A stretch of 64,000 nt of DNA, taken from Selaginella moellendorffii (taxonomy: Eukaryota > Streptophyta > Lycopodiopsida > Selaginellales > Selaginellaceae). Location: positions 256,345 through 320,344 of the forward strand of contig NW_003314360.1 in assembly GCF_000143415.4 (NCBI RefSeq). Direction: 5' to 3'. The position numbers and the translations under genes are program-made. Shown here one piece after another: positions 45,825-55,954 of the stretch. Below the pieces are notes generated by a model. The model made no database searches. It saw only the letters and a list, made by a program, of their open reading frames with translations, and had not been told where the DNA came from. Each line of letters begins with the position of its first letter. Position 1 is the first letter of the stretch.

Positions 45825-46380
45825 TCAGATCATCACCACCATAGCAGCAGTAGCAATCACCTAGATGACACCAACAAGCTGACCTTCACAGCTCCAAAGA
45901 GCCTGCTAGGAGAGCTGTGGTGGATTTACTCAGGAGGAAGCTGGAAGAGGAGAAGGAGCAACTTTCCAAGGCAGTGTATGATACCAAAGCTATGACACTG
46001 AACAGCCTTCACACGGGTCTCCCCAGCGTGTTCCAGTTGTTGTCGGGCTTCAAAAGCATTTGCTCCCAGGCCTCCCAGTTGCTCTACCACAACACTCGTG
46101 ACATTCAACAAGGAGGAAGCTAGTGCCATGATCTAGAGAAGGAAGCTTGTAATGATCCAGAGGAAGGTTGCAGCTATTCACCATGGTCTAGAGAAGAAAG
46201 CTCGCAGCTATTCACCGTATTCTCGAGGAGGAAGTTCGCATCTATTCGCCATGATCTAGAGCTCAAGGAGGAGGAGTTTTTGCCACAATCTGTTTCACTA
46301 GCTAAGTAAATGTTATGAGTATATACTCACGAATAAGCAAATCTTCCCGCTTTATTTTATCTAGGGTTCTTGGGATAGGG
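45825..46380 (+). pseudogene. Truncated third DUF632 copy (3' end of copy B)
   Basis: The stretch repeats the last roughly 90 codons and 3' UTR of copy B (37990-38540). It has 'catcaccaccatagcag' in place of the His-rich part, then the frame 'VDLLRRKLEEEKEQLSKA' and 'TLNSLHTGLPSVFQ' to a stop at 46121-46123, then the expanded tandem repeat and 'cttcccgctttattt'. A small deletion lies before 'VDLL' ('aagagcctgctaggagagctgtgg'), which breaks the frame with the upstream part. No 5' half exists, so it is not functional. The decayed retroelements lie between it and copy B. Confidence 0.9.
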
Positions 46381-46395
46381 TTTTGGGGAGCTCCG

Positions 46396-48221
46396 CTATG
46401 CTCTGCGGCACACCCTAGCATCCGTGAAGACTAAACCAGGTTTGCACAGGAATCCTCTCTCCGGCGCGCAATGTCTGTCCTCCTTGCACAGGCACAGGCC
46501 CTCGAGCGCGCAGTAATCGCGGTAGACCGAGGCGTTTTGCTTGATCCCGAGCACGGCGTCGGACCACTCGCTGGAGAAGTATCCGTCGGGATCGTAACGC
46601 TGGCGGACCTCGAGGAATTTGGCCAGGTTTGTGACTCGAGAGCCCATGTCCTCGAACATCGCGTTTTTGTTCTTCCCCCAGTGTGGCCTGCCTTTGTATT
46701 TCTTGAGCAGCATTTGCTCGATCTCATCCGTCGCGTCCTGGTCCAGCCGGGGCATGTTTTGCCGGCGGTCTCTGAAGTAGAGCAGCTCGAATGCAACTGA
46801 GTCCTCGGGCTCCGCGAGGTAGGCCGTGGATCCTTTGATGAATCTGAGCTGTGCTCCGCCATAGATATTTGCACCGCAGAGCTTGGTTGGGTCCATTCCA
46901 TCGCGGATCTTCTTTATGTCTTGGATGGCTTCGTTGATCCTGGAGAGTGGGATTGCTAGGGATGTCTGGAAGTAGAATTGTCCAGGAACGTCGGGGTCCC
47001 AGTAGCATGTTAGCCTCTCCCCGGATGCTGATCGTGTGTTGTTTAGTGCAGTGTTTTGGCAGCCTCCAGCGGTTTGGAGCTGGTGATTAAATCCCACGAC
47101 TGGATATCCGCGAAAGGTATTGCTCCTGTCATTCACCAGGCCATCTCCGCTCGAGACTCGGTTCTCAACCCCGTTTAGTGATTGTTGGCAGACGAAGGAA
47201 GCGTTCATCTGGGACATGAAGTTCTCCTCTACGTACAAGAATCACAATTTCAACGTAAGGTGAGAACTCTGATTTTTATGAGGTGTTGGAGCTTACCTCG
47301 GACTCTAGACTGTCTTACGTTTGTCTCTGGAGCAGGATCATTGCCAGCGTTCCTTCCCTCGCCAGGGGTACTTGCCGAGACCTTGTTGTCTACCCTCAGC
47401 AGGATCTTCTTCTGAGAGATGTACCAGTTGATATCCCCAAACGCATACCTGCTTGCGAATCCAGCAACGTCATTCTCGAGGGTGCTGTCGTCGCGGGCCT
47501 GCTTGGTGATGGAGCGCTTGAACATCGGCTCCACGTCGAGCGTGACCGTGGATATGGCTCCAAGGACGCCAATAGACAGCTTGGCTGCATTCAGGTCCGG
47601 GCTTGATTTCCCAAGTTTGATGACTTTGGCATAGCCTTGCTCCCTTGATGCAGGAACGACGATAGTGATTCCGGAGACATAGTCATGCACTGCTCCACCT
47701 TTCCCAAGCAGACTGCTGCCGTGCGAGCCCGTGCTTATTACTCCGGCGATTGATAGACCGTTGAAGTAAGGCGTACAGGGCAGTGCCAGATTCTGCGCAG
47801 CTAGCCTCGCCAGGAGATCTTGAAGCTGGACTCCTGCGTCGGCGGTGACGGTCATAGCGTTGCTGTCGATGACAATTCTCGAGTCATACCTGCTGGTGCT
47901 AATCAGGAGTCCGGAGCTTCCTCCTGGACATGCGGCGCGAACGAGGCTGTGAGAGAGCTTGCTCACAACCTTGATCTTCTGCCTCTGCTGCACACCGCTT
48001 GCAACCGCGGCAACGAGCTCAGCTTCGGTGGTTGGGTAAGCCACATTTGCTACACCGCACAAAGCTCTCTCATACCAGATCCCTTGATAGTTTTGCAGGG
48101 TGCAGGCACTGCTCCCGCTCCCGCAGCTGATTGGGAGAATTGCTACCGCGGAGCTGCAGCAGAGAAGCAGGATCATCACCCACACACCTGGAAGAACACT
48201 CCATGCTCTGGTCAGCCTCAT
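46396..48221 (-). CDS. L-gulonolactone oxidase family (plant GULLO), secreted flavoprotein; exons 48221-47297 and 47228-46396
   Basis: Two exons split by a 68-bp intron give 585 residues. It begins with a signal peptide ('VLPGVWVMILLLCCSSAVA'). The FAD-binding domain follows (about residues 60-230), with 'YPTTEAELVAAV', 'KVVSKLSHSL' around the FAD-contact histidine, and 'GVISTGSHGSSLLGKGG'. The C-terminal half is the D-arabinono-lactone oxidase domain ending with 'RPHWGKNKNAMFED', the HWGK motif of aldonolactone oxidoreductases, and a Cys-rich tail ('CLCKEDRHCAPERGFLC'). Family members oxidise L-gulono-1,4-lactone to ascorbate, usually weakly in plants, in the cell wall or secretory path. The start at 48221 is chosen because it gives the signal peptide; the frame is open further upstream in the 5' region. 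That 5' region and part of exon 1 are duplicated at 53.3-53.8 kb. Confidence 0.94.
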
Positions 48222-49050
48222 TGCGGTGCTGGTCGCTGCTGTGGAAGCATACAAACAAGTAAGTGATTTTCTCTTTTCTATATGTTTGTAGCCGAGCTGA
48301 GCTTTCGTTTTATGTAGCTGGCTGGCAGCCTGACTGGACCGGCTGGCTCGACGTCGCTTATCCATTCTGAGGCGTATAAAAAGCTGACTTTTACAGGCAA
48401 AAGCGTGTGGGGGCCAAAGAACTCTACGGAGATAAGAACACTTAAATGACAGGAAGAACTCTAGAGCGTCAAGGAACTCATGCTCTTCATAAGGATTTCC
48501 ATCCAGAAGCGGAGGATATACAGTCGCTGTTGAGTGGTGGATTGTGACAATCACCGATCAAACAAAAGGGATTCGGATTCTTGCTTTCAGTTGGCGTAAG
48601 CAACTGGAAATTCTGCAAGCGGTCAGGAAGTGGACGATGGCTGTGGCTGGCCGCCGGGTTGCTCGCTTGCAGAAACAGCGACACAATCTTTGAGAACACG
48701 CGAGATTCGAAGTCATGGCTCTCGCGTATCGAATGTCGTGCACGGCCGTAAAGACTCGCTCGTTTTCTATGTGGAGCTTCCTTCCAGGAAACTTGGAAAG
48801 TGCCGCTTACATTAATTACTGAGCTTTGTATTTTGCAATTCAAAGAATAATCAAAATGATTTTCATTAGAATGGGAAATTTAAAGGCGAAAGTGCGTTTA
48901 AATCAATTTCTAAGCTAATTTCTAGAGGATGGCATTAGAATATCACACCCAGAAGTAAATTTAATTTTGGAGTGATAAAATTATCATGCAGAACAAATTG
49001 AGATGATACTTTATAAAGGTGTGGTTCCATCCCAGAGTAACATGATCTCT
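48222..49050. other. Promoter and 5' region of the oxidase gene, then AT-rich DNA
   Basis: 48222-48800 is the divergent flank of the oxidase gene and is shared, with changes, with 53400-53800 ('gaactctacggagataagaac' against 'aaactctacgaagataagaac'). Its retention in two places suggests it travelled with the 5' exon during duplication. From about 48830 the sequence turns AT-rich. Confidence 0.6.
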
Positions 49051-49059
49051 TGGATTTTT

Positions 49060-49893
49060 ACAAGTAGTGCTATTTGTTTGTCTACAGCCACAAAGTGCTA
49101 AACTTTTGCAGTGATATTCATTTCCAGATATACCAAAGGCACTGTTGATAGCGATGCATCACATAATCAGTTACTGCATACCAATTAAAATTATATAAAA
49201 TAGGTTGATAATGAATATTAATATCAACTACATCCTGTTAAAAGTTTTAAATACATTTGCAACCTCAACAACACATCCAAGATTATCATGATGTATACCA
49301 ATAGCATTAGTAAATTATGATATATAGCTTGGAGCACAATATGAACGAAAAAAGTTCATCACTAAAAACTTTCTTGCTCCAAATTTATATAAACTCAGAA
49401 TATTAGATTTAATTCCCAATATCACTGATGGAATAGTAGTATTAACAAAATATGTAAAATTTGGCATCATATAATTAATATCATTACCCCCATTTCACTA
49501 AAATTAGCTTCATCCAAATGATCTTTTACTTGTTTGTGCAGGTAATATGTGAGTGTGTAGCAAAAGAATGAGGATATAAAGAAGGTGGACAAACTGTAGC
49601 TCCAGTATGACCAAAATTCAAATTTGTGAAATAAATTAACTATTATATGTTAAACTAGAACATGTAAAATCACTAAGTTTCAGACCACGAGTCAAAAAAT
49701 CAATAAACAAATATCCATCACTAAGTCTCCCAGTAGGCTTTCCAATTGTCATTCCATATGGAAGATGTCCAGAAAGGCTTAAACCACCGGCTTCTGAATT
49801 CAGATTGCGAGTGTTTGATAGTGAATCAGTAAAACTAGAGATCACAATTGGATATATATTAAATTGAAAGCTACGTGTGTGTGCTTTCATTTT
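49060..49893 (-). pseudogene. GDSL esterase/lipase, decayed and AT-shifted
   Basis: The minus strand near 49640-49890 reads 'PIVISSFTDSLSNTRNLN' (block I, normally FGDSxxDxGN) and then 'LPYGMTIGKPTGRLSDGYL' and 'FIDFL', the PYG..PTGR.SDGR block. Further along (about 49230-49430) come 'ILSLYKFGARKFLVMNFF', 'CAP', and 'HDNLGCVVEVANVFKTFN', the GARK.LV..GC.P block. Stops and frameshifts lie between. The nucleophile block has lost its first residue (TDS in place of GDS). Compared with the GC-rich neighbours, codons are strongly AT-shifted. GDSL enzymes are secreted plant ester hydrolases; this copy is dead. Confidence 0.75.
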
Positions 49894-50219
49894 TATTTCA
49901 TTGTTGATGTTTTTACATTAAAGGTTTTTAAATTATGCACTCAATAATTTAGAATTAAATCTACCTTATAATTCGAGTAAGAGGTAATAATGGCTTTCTG
50001 ATCGTATGCAAGCTTGTAGAGTCCTGTCTTTGATACTTTTCAGGGCCGAAATCTTTTCCGTATTTGTACACTGAACTCGTTTGACAGCGGACAAATTGTG
50101 TCGAGGCTGAGAAGCAGGCATATGTCAGGAACTGCAATTAAGCAAGTGGTTCAGGTTAACGTTACCACTTAAGAACGAAGGCCTCCAGATCTCTCATCCC
50201 CAAATTCACAGCCAAAGCA

Positions 50220-50920
50220 TTTCATCATTGAAATTCTGCTTTTTGCTATGCTTAAGCTTCAAGAATCTTGCAGCCTTACCAAAAGACGAGCTTTTCCAAT
50301 TCGACCGACACCTTTACTTCCAACACTTCCATGTCTTTGACCTTGTTATCATCGTCAAACTCCACCCAGGGAACTCCAATGTCACTCGCGAAGTGCTGCG
50401 GTGCATACACTAATGCAGCTCCATGAACCCAGCGGTCTCACAGCTTCTGCTTGGAAAGCTTGACAACCTTTTCCAATGGAATGAAGTGATTGAAATAGAG
50501 TAAAGCCCGAGTCGTGTTAAGTGGAATGCAGTCCTCAGGATTCCATTTGCCTCCAAGCAAGTGCTGCAAGTAGTCAAAGTACGAGTCGCAGGAATGCCGC
50601 TGTTCGTGCACACTCGTGCATTGCCACGAGAAGAATGATCCTAGCGACCAGCTCGCCCCTCTCCCGTTCTACAACGCAAACTTCTCTATAGCGGGACGCA
50701 GATATCTGTGATTGTGCATAAGCCGTGCCGCTGCCCCAACACGGCTCCACTGACACTTAATGTGATCATTCGTCATCGCACGTCGCCACGAAGCCTGCCA
50801 CGAAACATGAGTCGGAGAACAGCTGCGGTCCGATAGAGGCCATGAACAAGGCAGCAGCCTGTTCCTGCGACAGCGCTTGCTGGGGAACGATTTTCTTACG
50901 ACAGCGATCAGCCAGCTTAT
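50220..50920 (-). pseudogene. Broken gene fragment of unknown family
   Basis: Minus-strand pieces in several frames look protein-coding: 'KYKLADRCRKKIVPQQALSQ', 'ALFMASIGPQLFSDSCFVAG', 'SYFDYLQHLLGGKWNPEDC', 'IPLNTTRALLYFNHF' and 'YAPQHFASDIGVPWVEFDDD'. They are separated by stops and frame changes. I do not recognise the family. The first piece follows directly from the duplicated piece of the 513-residue gene. Confidence 0.45.
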
Positions 50921-50924
50921 ACTT

Positions 50925-51420
50925 TGCGAATCCCACGCTCTGCCCACAGAGAAAAGAATCCATACTTCTCGGATTACCACGGGAGTGAACTTAACACAGG
51001 TTCCAGCTCCAACGTCGTCAAGACAAACAAAGCCCACATGGTGATTTTCATAGTTCCCAAGCTCTTGGATTTGTGCTTTATGAGAGAAGAGTTTCTGGTT
51101 TCAGTCGAGAAGCTGGAAATCAGGTACGCGAGAAAGGCCTGCTGGCTGCTCGAGTGTAAATGGAAGGAACTGCCACCATTAGGATGAGTCGCCGTTCATG
51201 CTTAGGATTGCTGTGAAGCATGATAGACTTTGAACATTGCCCTCGTGAACTGGGATCAATGTACCTGTTATCACAACGAGAAGGGATTCCCCTTTGTCCT
51301 GATATCTGCCCAACTAATTTGGATTTTGCTTCTAAGTATTCAGAAGATGAAACTCGGTCAGCTTCGCCATGCACGATGGATCGAAAATGATGGATTGGTG
51401 GGGTACTGAAGATTTGCCTC
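50925..51420 (-). pseudogene. Scrambled copy of the 513-residue gene, 5' part
   Basis: The minus strand repeats the 5' flank and N-terminal part of the gene at 58086-59627: 'GFVCLDDVGAGTCVKFTPVV' is identical, and the nucleotide stretch 'acttaacacaggttccagct' with its surroundings is shared. Frameshifts and stops interrupt it ('REVWILFSVGRA' where the parent reads on). The remaining part of the copy lies at 52190-53210 on the opposite strand. Confidence 0.88.
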
Positions 51421-51439
51421 ACGGAAACTTTGATGTCAA

Positions 51440-52140
51440 GTTATTGTGCAATTCGCAGTTCGATCAATCCTTTTCATAGCTCAAAGTATCAGGTACGAAG
51501 GCTGCCCGCTGAGACGGCTGCATTGTGCCAGATCCCATGAGGGCCTATCGTGTTGTGCCACGGCTCGATCAGCCAGTGATCTCGGAGAAAATCGATGGTG
51601 TGTGGATTGGAAGCAAGCGTTTCTCGGCCATGACAAGTTATCTGCTCTCTAAACTTGATGCTTACACCGCAGCTTGGGGCAGAACGGTTCAAGTTTCAAG
51701 GACCCTTTGCCCGGAGCAGTGGCTGGGGGAAATCGTTCATGGTGTGCAGCCTGCGCAACTCTGGCGTGTTTGTGATTTACTGTTCCTTCATGCGTGAAGG
51801 TTCCACCGGGTATCCACCGAGGTCCGCTCTAGCTCCGTGTATTGAGGGCGTGGTGACGGCATTGCGCATCTGATCGCTCGCGAGCTGGCTGCGTCCAGGT
51901 TGACAGCCGTTGAATGGTGCGAGCAGCAACTCTTGTTCTCGGAAATCCACAAGTCCATACTGGAAGGTTTCATAGGAAGGATGATCTTGGTAGTTTCCAG
52001 TGTTTCGAAGGGCACCGGGTCTTATGCCAACCGGCGCTTAAAAGCTCAAGCAACTCGGCCTCGAGAGTTATCAGCCACTGACCACCTCGAGAGCTAGATA
52101 CGCGCGGTGGCACCTAGAGATGTCTTCAGCAAGGTTTCAC
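51440..52140 (+). other. Coding-like fragments between the two halves of the scrambled copy
   Basis: Plus-strand frames such as 'RAYRVVPRLDQPVISEKIDG' and 'LLFSEIHKSILEGFIGRMIL' are broken by stops at short intervals. They do not belong to the 513-residue protein and I cannot name the source gene. Confidence 0.35.
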
Positions 52141-52189
52141 CATGGTCTTAAGGTAAACTCGACGTTACTGAGCACGAGAACCTGTTCAA

Positions 52190-53210
52190 GCATAGGAAGC
52201 TGTTGACATCCAAGCTTACTGGAGACATGAAAGTGGAGATACTGAGCAACACTGTTGGATCCACAGTGTTGACCCTTCCCAACTGGAACATGCACATCCA
52301 GAAGTCAAGTGGGATGACTTTGAGAAGCATCGATCTCAATCACGCTAATGCGATCAGCAAAGGCATGGAGCTGGGGAAGGTTTGGACCCATCGACGACTT
52401 TCATAGTCAAGACAGCTCCGGAAGCAGCAGGATTCGACATGTCCGAGTGCGAGTCGACCACGGAGAAAGCTTTGCCTGCTTGGAGCTCCTCAAGCAACAA
52501 TTCGATTTCCTCATCTGTTGACTTGAGGACCACCGCTACTTTCGTCGACGTTCTGGGATCGTTCATGTCTCACGTCAAGAACTCTTACATTCAAGCGCGG
52601 AACTCAGCCCTGGATCTCCATCATCCGGCCTCAGATTTCTGGGTGGCAGCAGTGGCTCTTCCCAGTGCTGTGGTGGGAACAGCCGTGCCTTTCATCAATC
52701 TCCAGATCAAGCTCTTCAAGAACTTGACAAGTTTTCAGCAATGGAAGACGATGATGCTGTGTGTGAGCAATTATATTCTCTCGGTAGCATCTTACTCTGC
52801 TGTGCTTGCTATGATCCCCGCCGAGATTCAGAAGGCAGAGAGGAAGTTTGCGACCTGGGGACTGCTCGCTGACCAAGTTCCAATCACAAGGCAAGGGCTC
52901 AAGTTCTTGTTGTTGTCAAGGCTGAGTCGGTCTATAAATCCGGCAGCCTCATATTGGCATGGTCCTCCACTGTGATCCATGTTCCACTAGTCGCGTGCAT
53001 AACATTCTATAGATGCAAGCAAGTATTCTCCAGGAGGTGGCTTCTTAAGGTAACGAGCACGCTGGAAGACGAACAGCTCCTTGATCTTTAAGCCAGCTCG
53101 GTGGAGCAGCAGCGGCTGGAGAGGAAGCTCGAGGCAGTCAAAAGTTCAGAAAGAAGGGACAACCAGCTACAGAAGATGAGAACTTACAAATCACTCTCGT
53201 TGACCGGGTT
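52190..53210 (+). pseudogene. Scrambled copy of the 513-residue gene, middle and 3' part, inverted
   Basis: The plus strand runs parallel to residues about 170-505 of the protein at 58086-59627: 'GMTLRSIDLNHANA', 'DFWVAAVALPSAVVG', 'KTMMLCVSNYILSVASYSAV', 'FATWGLLADQVPITRQG', and 'EQQRLERKLEAV'. There is a deletion around the 'TGLGFCKGMEL...RGTRD' part, where 'GKVWTHRRLS' and then 'DPSTTFIVKT' appear, and stops near 53091. Because its 5' part (50925-51420) is on the other strand, the copy has an internal inversion. Confidence 0.92.
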
Positions 53211-53334
53211 GGACTCTATTTGCTGCTTTGAGTCTTGGTCCTTCCCTTCATTTATCTCCAGAAAGCTCGTGCATTTCTTTCTTCAATTTTCTCTCCAGAA
53301 AAGAGTACGGCGCGCGAACAGTGGAACACATCCC

Positions 53335-53800
53335 TCCCATATATGCCCGTGCATATTAGTCGATATCACTCCGGAGATTGATAGGCTGCTTGTTAGCCTT
53401 GGGGGTGGCCATTGCTGTGAAGCATACAAACAAGTATTTTCTATACGATTGTATAGCCGAGCTGACTGGCTGGACGTTACTTATCGTGTATAAAAAACTA
53501 TGTGAAGGCCAAAAACTCTACGAAGATAAGAACACACGTAAGTGCTAGATCGCCAAGAAGAAATGTCAAGCCCCGAACGGATTTCCATCCAGAAGTGGAC
53601 AATATTACAGTCGCTGCCCAGTGGTGGACCGTGAGCGAGGACGACAATCACCGATCAAACAAAGGGGATAATTTTTCAGTTTAAGAAACTGGAAACTGGA
53701 AATGCTGCGAGCTGTCGGCTCATGGCTGCCTCGCTCTCTCCCTCGCGGAAACAGTGACACCATCTCTAGCCACGACTGTTACTAAACCATGTAATTTTTT
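53335..53800 (-). pseudogene. Deleted copy of the oxidase (GULLO) 5' end
   Basis: 53335-53385 matches the oxidase exon 1 near 47725-47775 ('cccgtgcttattactccgg' against 'cccgtgcatattagtcgatatcactccgg'). After that the sequence jumps to the start-codon region near 48223 ('tgtggaagcatacaaacaag' against 'tgtgaagcatacaaacaag') and continues through the 5' flank to about 53790. Roughly 450 bp of exon 1 are missing. It is a remnant with the promoter region but no working reading frame. Confidence 0.85.
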
Positions 53801-53991
53801 TTATCCCAGAAGATATACCAGCCCAAATATTCTTCTGTTGGCATATTTGCTAGGATAGATGCTTATATTCTAGTGATGATGCGTTAAAGCTAGTGGTGCC
53901 AGCACATTGCAGAGCTATCGAAATTCTGGACAACATTCTTCACAAGTGTCGTCTCTTTGAGATCTTACTTTCCTTCTTCTTCCTTCTCGAC

Positions 53992-55029
53992 ATGTCTAAG
54001 TTGTACCAAGCATTGGCGTCGGCCACCACCGTGAGTTTTAGATCTTGTAGCAGCGGGAGCCAGCACGATGAGACAGCGTCCTCTCTGTTTCTCAACAGGA
54101 TTGTGGACGAGTTCTTGGAAGAGGAGGCCGATGGCGGCAGCATCGATCATCAAGACCACACTGTTGCCGCTGGAGAGAATCACCATGAGGATCACTCAAA
54201 TGCGGATCCGGAGGAGTTGAAACTGCCGGAGCTAGAAAATTTACTCGTCAAACAGGTGCGTGCATGCTTCTTTCTTCCAACTTTACCTTTACAAGAAGTC
54301 TGGTTTGTGTCCAGAATGATGGTGAGATCGAGCTGCTGGCTGCGGATGCTCGACGATCGAGAGATCAAGCCGCAAAATTGAATCTCCAGGGAGCAGCTTT
54401 GCAAAGAAGCGTGATGAGCAAACTCCGGGGCATGGGATACAATGCCGCTGTTTGCAAGTCGAGATGGAAGGCAACAAGAACCATTCCTGAAGGTCACAAA
54501 CCTCTGCGAACTTGTAGAGATTATTGTGTTTATATATGCATATGATCTTCCAGGGCACTACAGTTTCATCGATGTTCTTCTCCATCCCAGAAAACGAGTG
54601 TTCATCGATACGGAGTTTAGCATGCAGTTCGTGATTGCTCGGCCAAGCCAAAGCTACGCCGCCACATTGAGCAAAGTCCCTCGACTTTTTATTGGCACCT
54701 CGGAAACACTCCATCGCTTGATCCTTCTCACATCCAGAGCGATGAAGCAGTCGCTCAAGAGCCAAGGCCTGGCAATACCTCCATGGAGGCAAGAAGATTA
54801 TCTCAAAGCGAAGTGGTTCTCCACTTACCGGCGAACTACAAATCCTAAGTTTGCTGCCCAAGAACATATGCATGAGTTTCCTGATTTTGAGCAGTTCATG
54901 GCAGTGTCGACTAAGATCAGGAAACCATCAGGGTCTCCTCGGAGATCTGGACTATCAGCTCTAGCCGCTGCTGGTTTGATCCATCACGAGGATGAAAAGT
55001 CTCGCCACCACCTTGTTGCAGTTGTATAA
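53992..55029 (+). CDS. DUF506 protein (PDDEXK-like plant family); exons 53992-54255, 54315-54492, 54554-55029
   Basis: Three exons with introns of 59 and 61 bp, all in phase, give 305 residues starting 'MSKLYQALASATTVSF'. Domain signatures in order are 'LRGMGYNAAVCKSRW', 'YSFIDVLL', 'RVFIDTEFSMQFVIARPSQS', 'LSKVPRLFIGTSETLHRLI', and 'KQSLKSQGLAIPPWRQEDYL' with 'AKWFSTYRR'. This is the plant DUF506 / PDDEXK_6 family, with a restriction-nuclease-like fold and mostly unknown biochemistry; some members restrain root-hair growth under low phosphate. The gene is intact between pseudogenes. An alternative upstream ATG (53893) lies outside the family start. The C-terminus is Arg/Ser/Ala-rich. Confidence 0.93.
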
Positions 55030-55189
55030 AAAACTTCTACTTTGACTTTAGCTGACGACTCGTTGACATTATCGATCAGTGTGACTTGTGGTATCACGGT
55101 ATTGTCCACGTCTCTAAAGCAAGCATTTGAAATGCCGAACTTCTTTGGTGTCACTCGACAGACCTGTTTGCTTGTAGTTCCAGGGGTCA

Positions 55190-55880
55190 TTGCTCTCGGT
55201 GTGACCAAAAGCCCAGCAAGGGCATTGGCGAGACGCCACTCGAACGCTTCACCGATGCATTCCAGGAGCTCCAAGAGACGACCGAGAATCTGTCGCAGAA
55301 AGCTATACTAGGTAACGTTACACACGTGATTGAGAAAGCTCTGTAGAAAACTGGATGATCAAGAGACGCAGTCCATGATAAAGTAAGTTTTCCTCGAATG
55401 TAAAGCTTGTTGGTAGTGTAGAAAATTTCAACTCGAGATTGCAAACATATACTTAGGAGATTTTGAGTTTTCAATGAAGAGATTCACCATATTCAAAGGT
55501 ATGAATCCATGAGACGATCGTATGAAAGAGCTTGCGGCTGACCCGTGCCATTCTATGATGGAGCTGCGCTTAGCGATTTCGAGGACGACGATCGGAGCGC
55601 GTCGTCGAGATAGCAGGCCTCGAGGTGTGCACTCCTCAAGAAGGAGCTGGATCGGCATCTGGAGGGCGAGAATGAGCTGGCGGATTCCTCCAAGAGGCAG
55701 CGGGATGATGCGCAGGGGCAGCTGGAGAATATTTCGAGGCAGAGGGAGGATTTCCAAGATCGTCCACCTCGCCATGGTTTTTGCAAGAGGACCGAGGAGC
55801 TCATGGAGAAGAAACCAGCTACAGACGAGGCAGCTGTTGGCGTAGCAATTCTGGAGGAAGTCGACAATTGCAATGGTAAG
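55190..55880 (+). pseudogene. Fragments of a coiled-coil protein gene
   Basis: Two separated pieces read as helical, heptad-like protein: 'CDQKPSKGIGETPLERFTD' then 'AFQELQETTENLSQKAI' (near 55200-55320), and 'KKELDRHLEGENELADSSKR' then 'QRDDAQGQLENISRQREDF' (near 55640-55760), then 'EELMEKKPATDEAAVG'. They sit in different frames with stops between ('DDRSASSR' followed by a stop). The original protein family is not recognisable. Confidence 0.5.
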
Positions 55881-55954
55881 TTCTCGTCATTCTTTTTCTT
55901 TTGTTACGTTTTTAAGGACGAATGAAAAGAACGCCCTCCAGTTCTCTTATGCTT

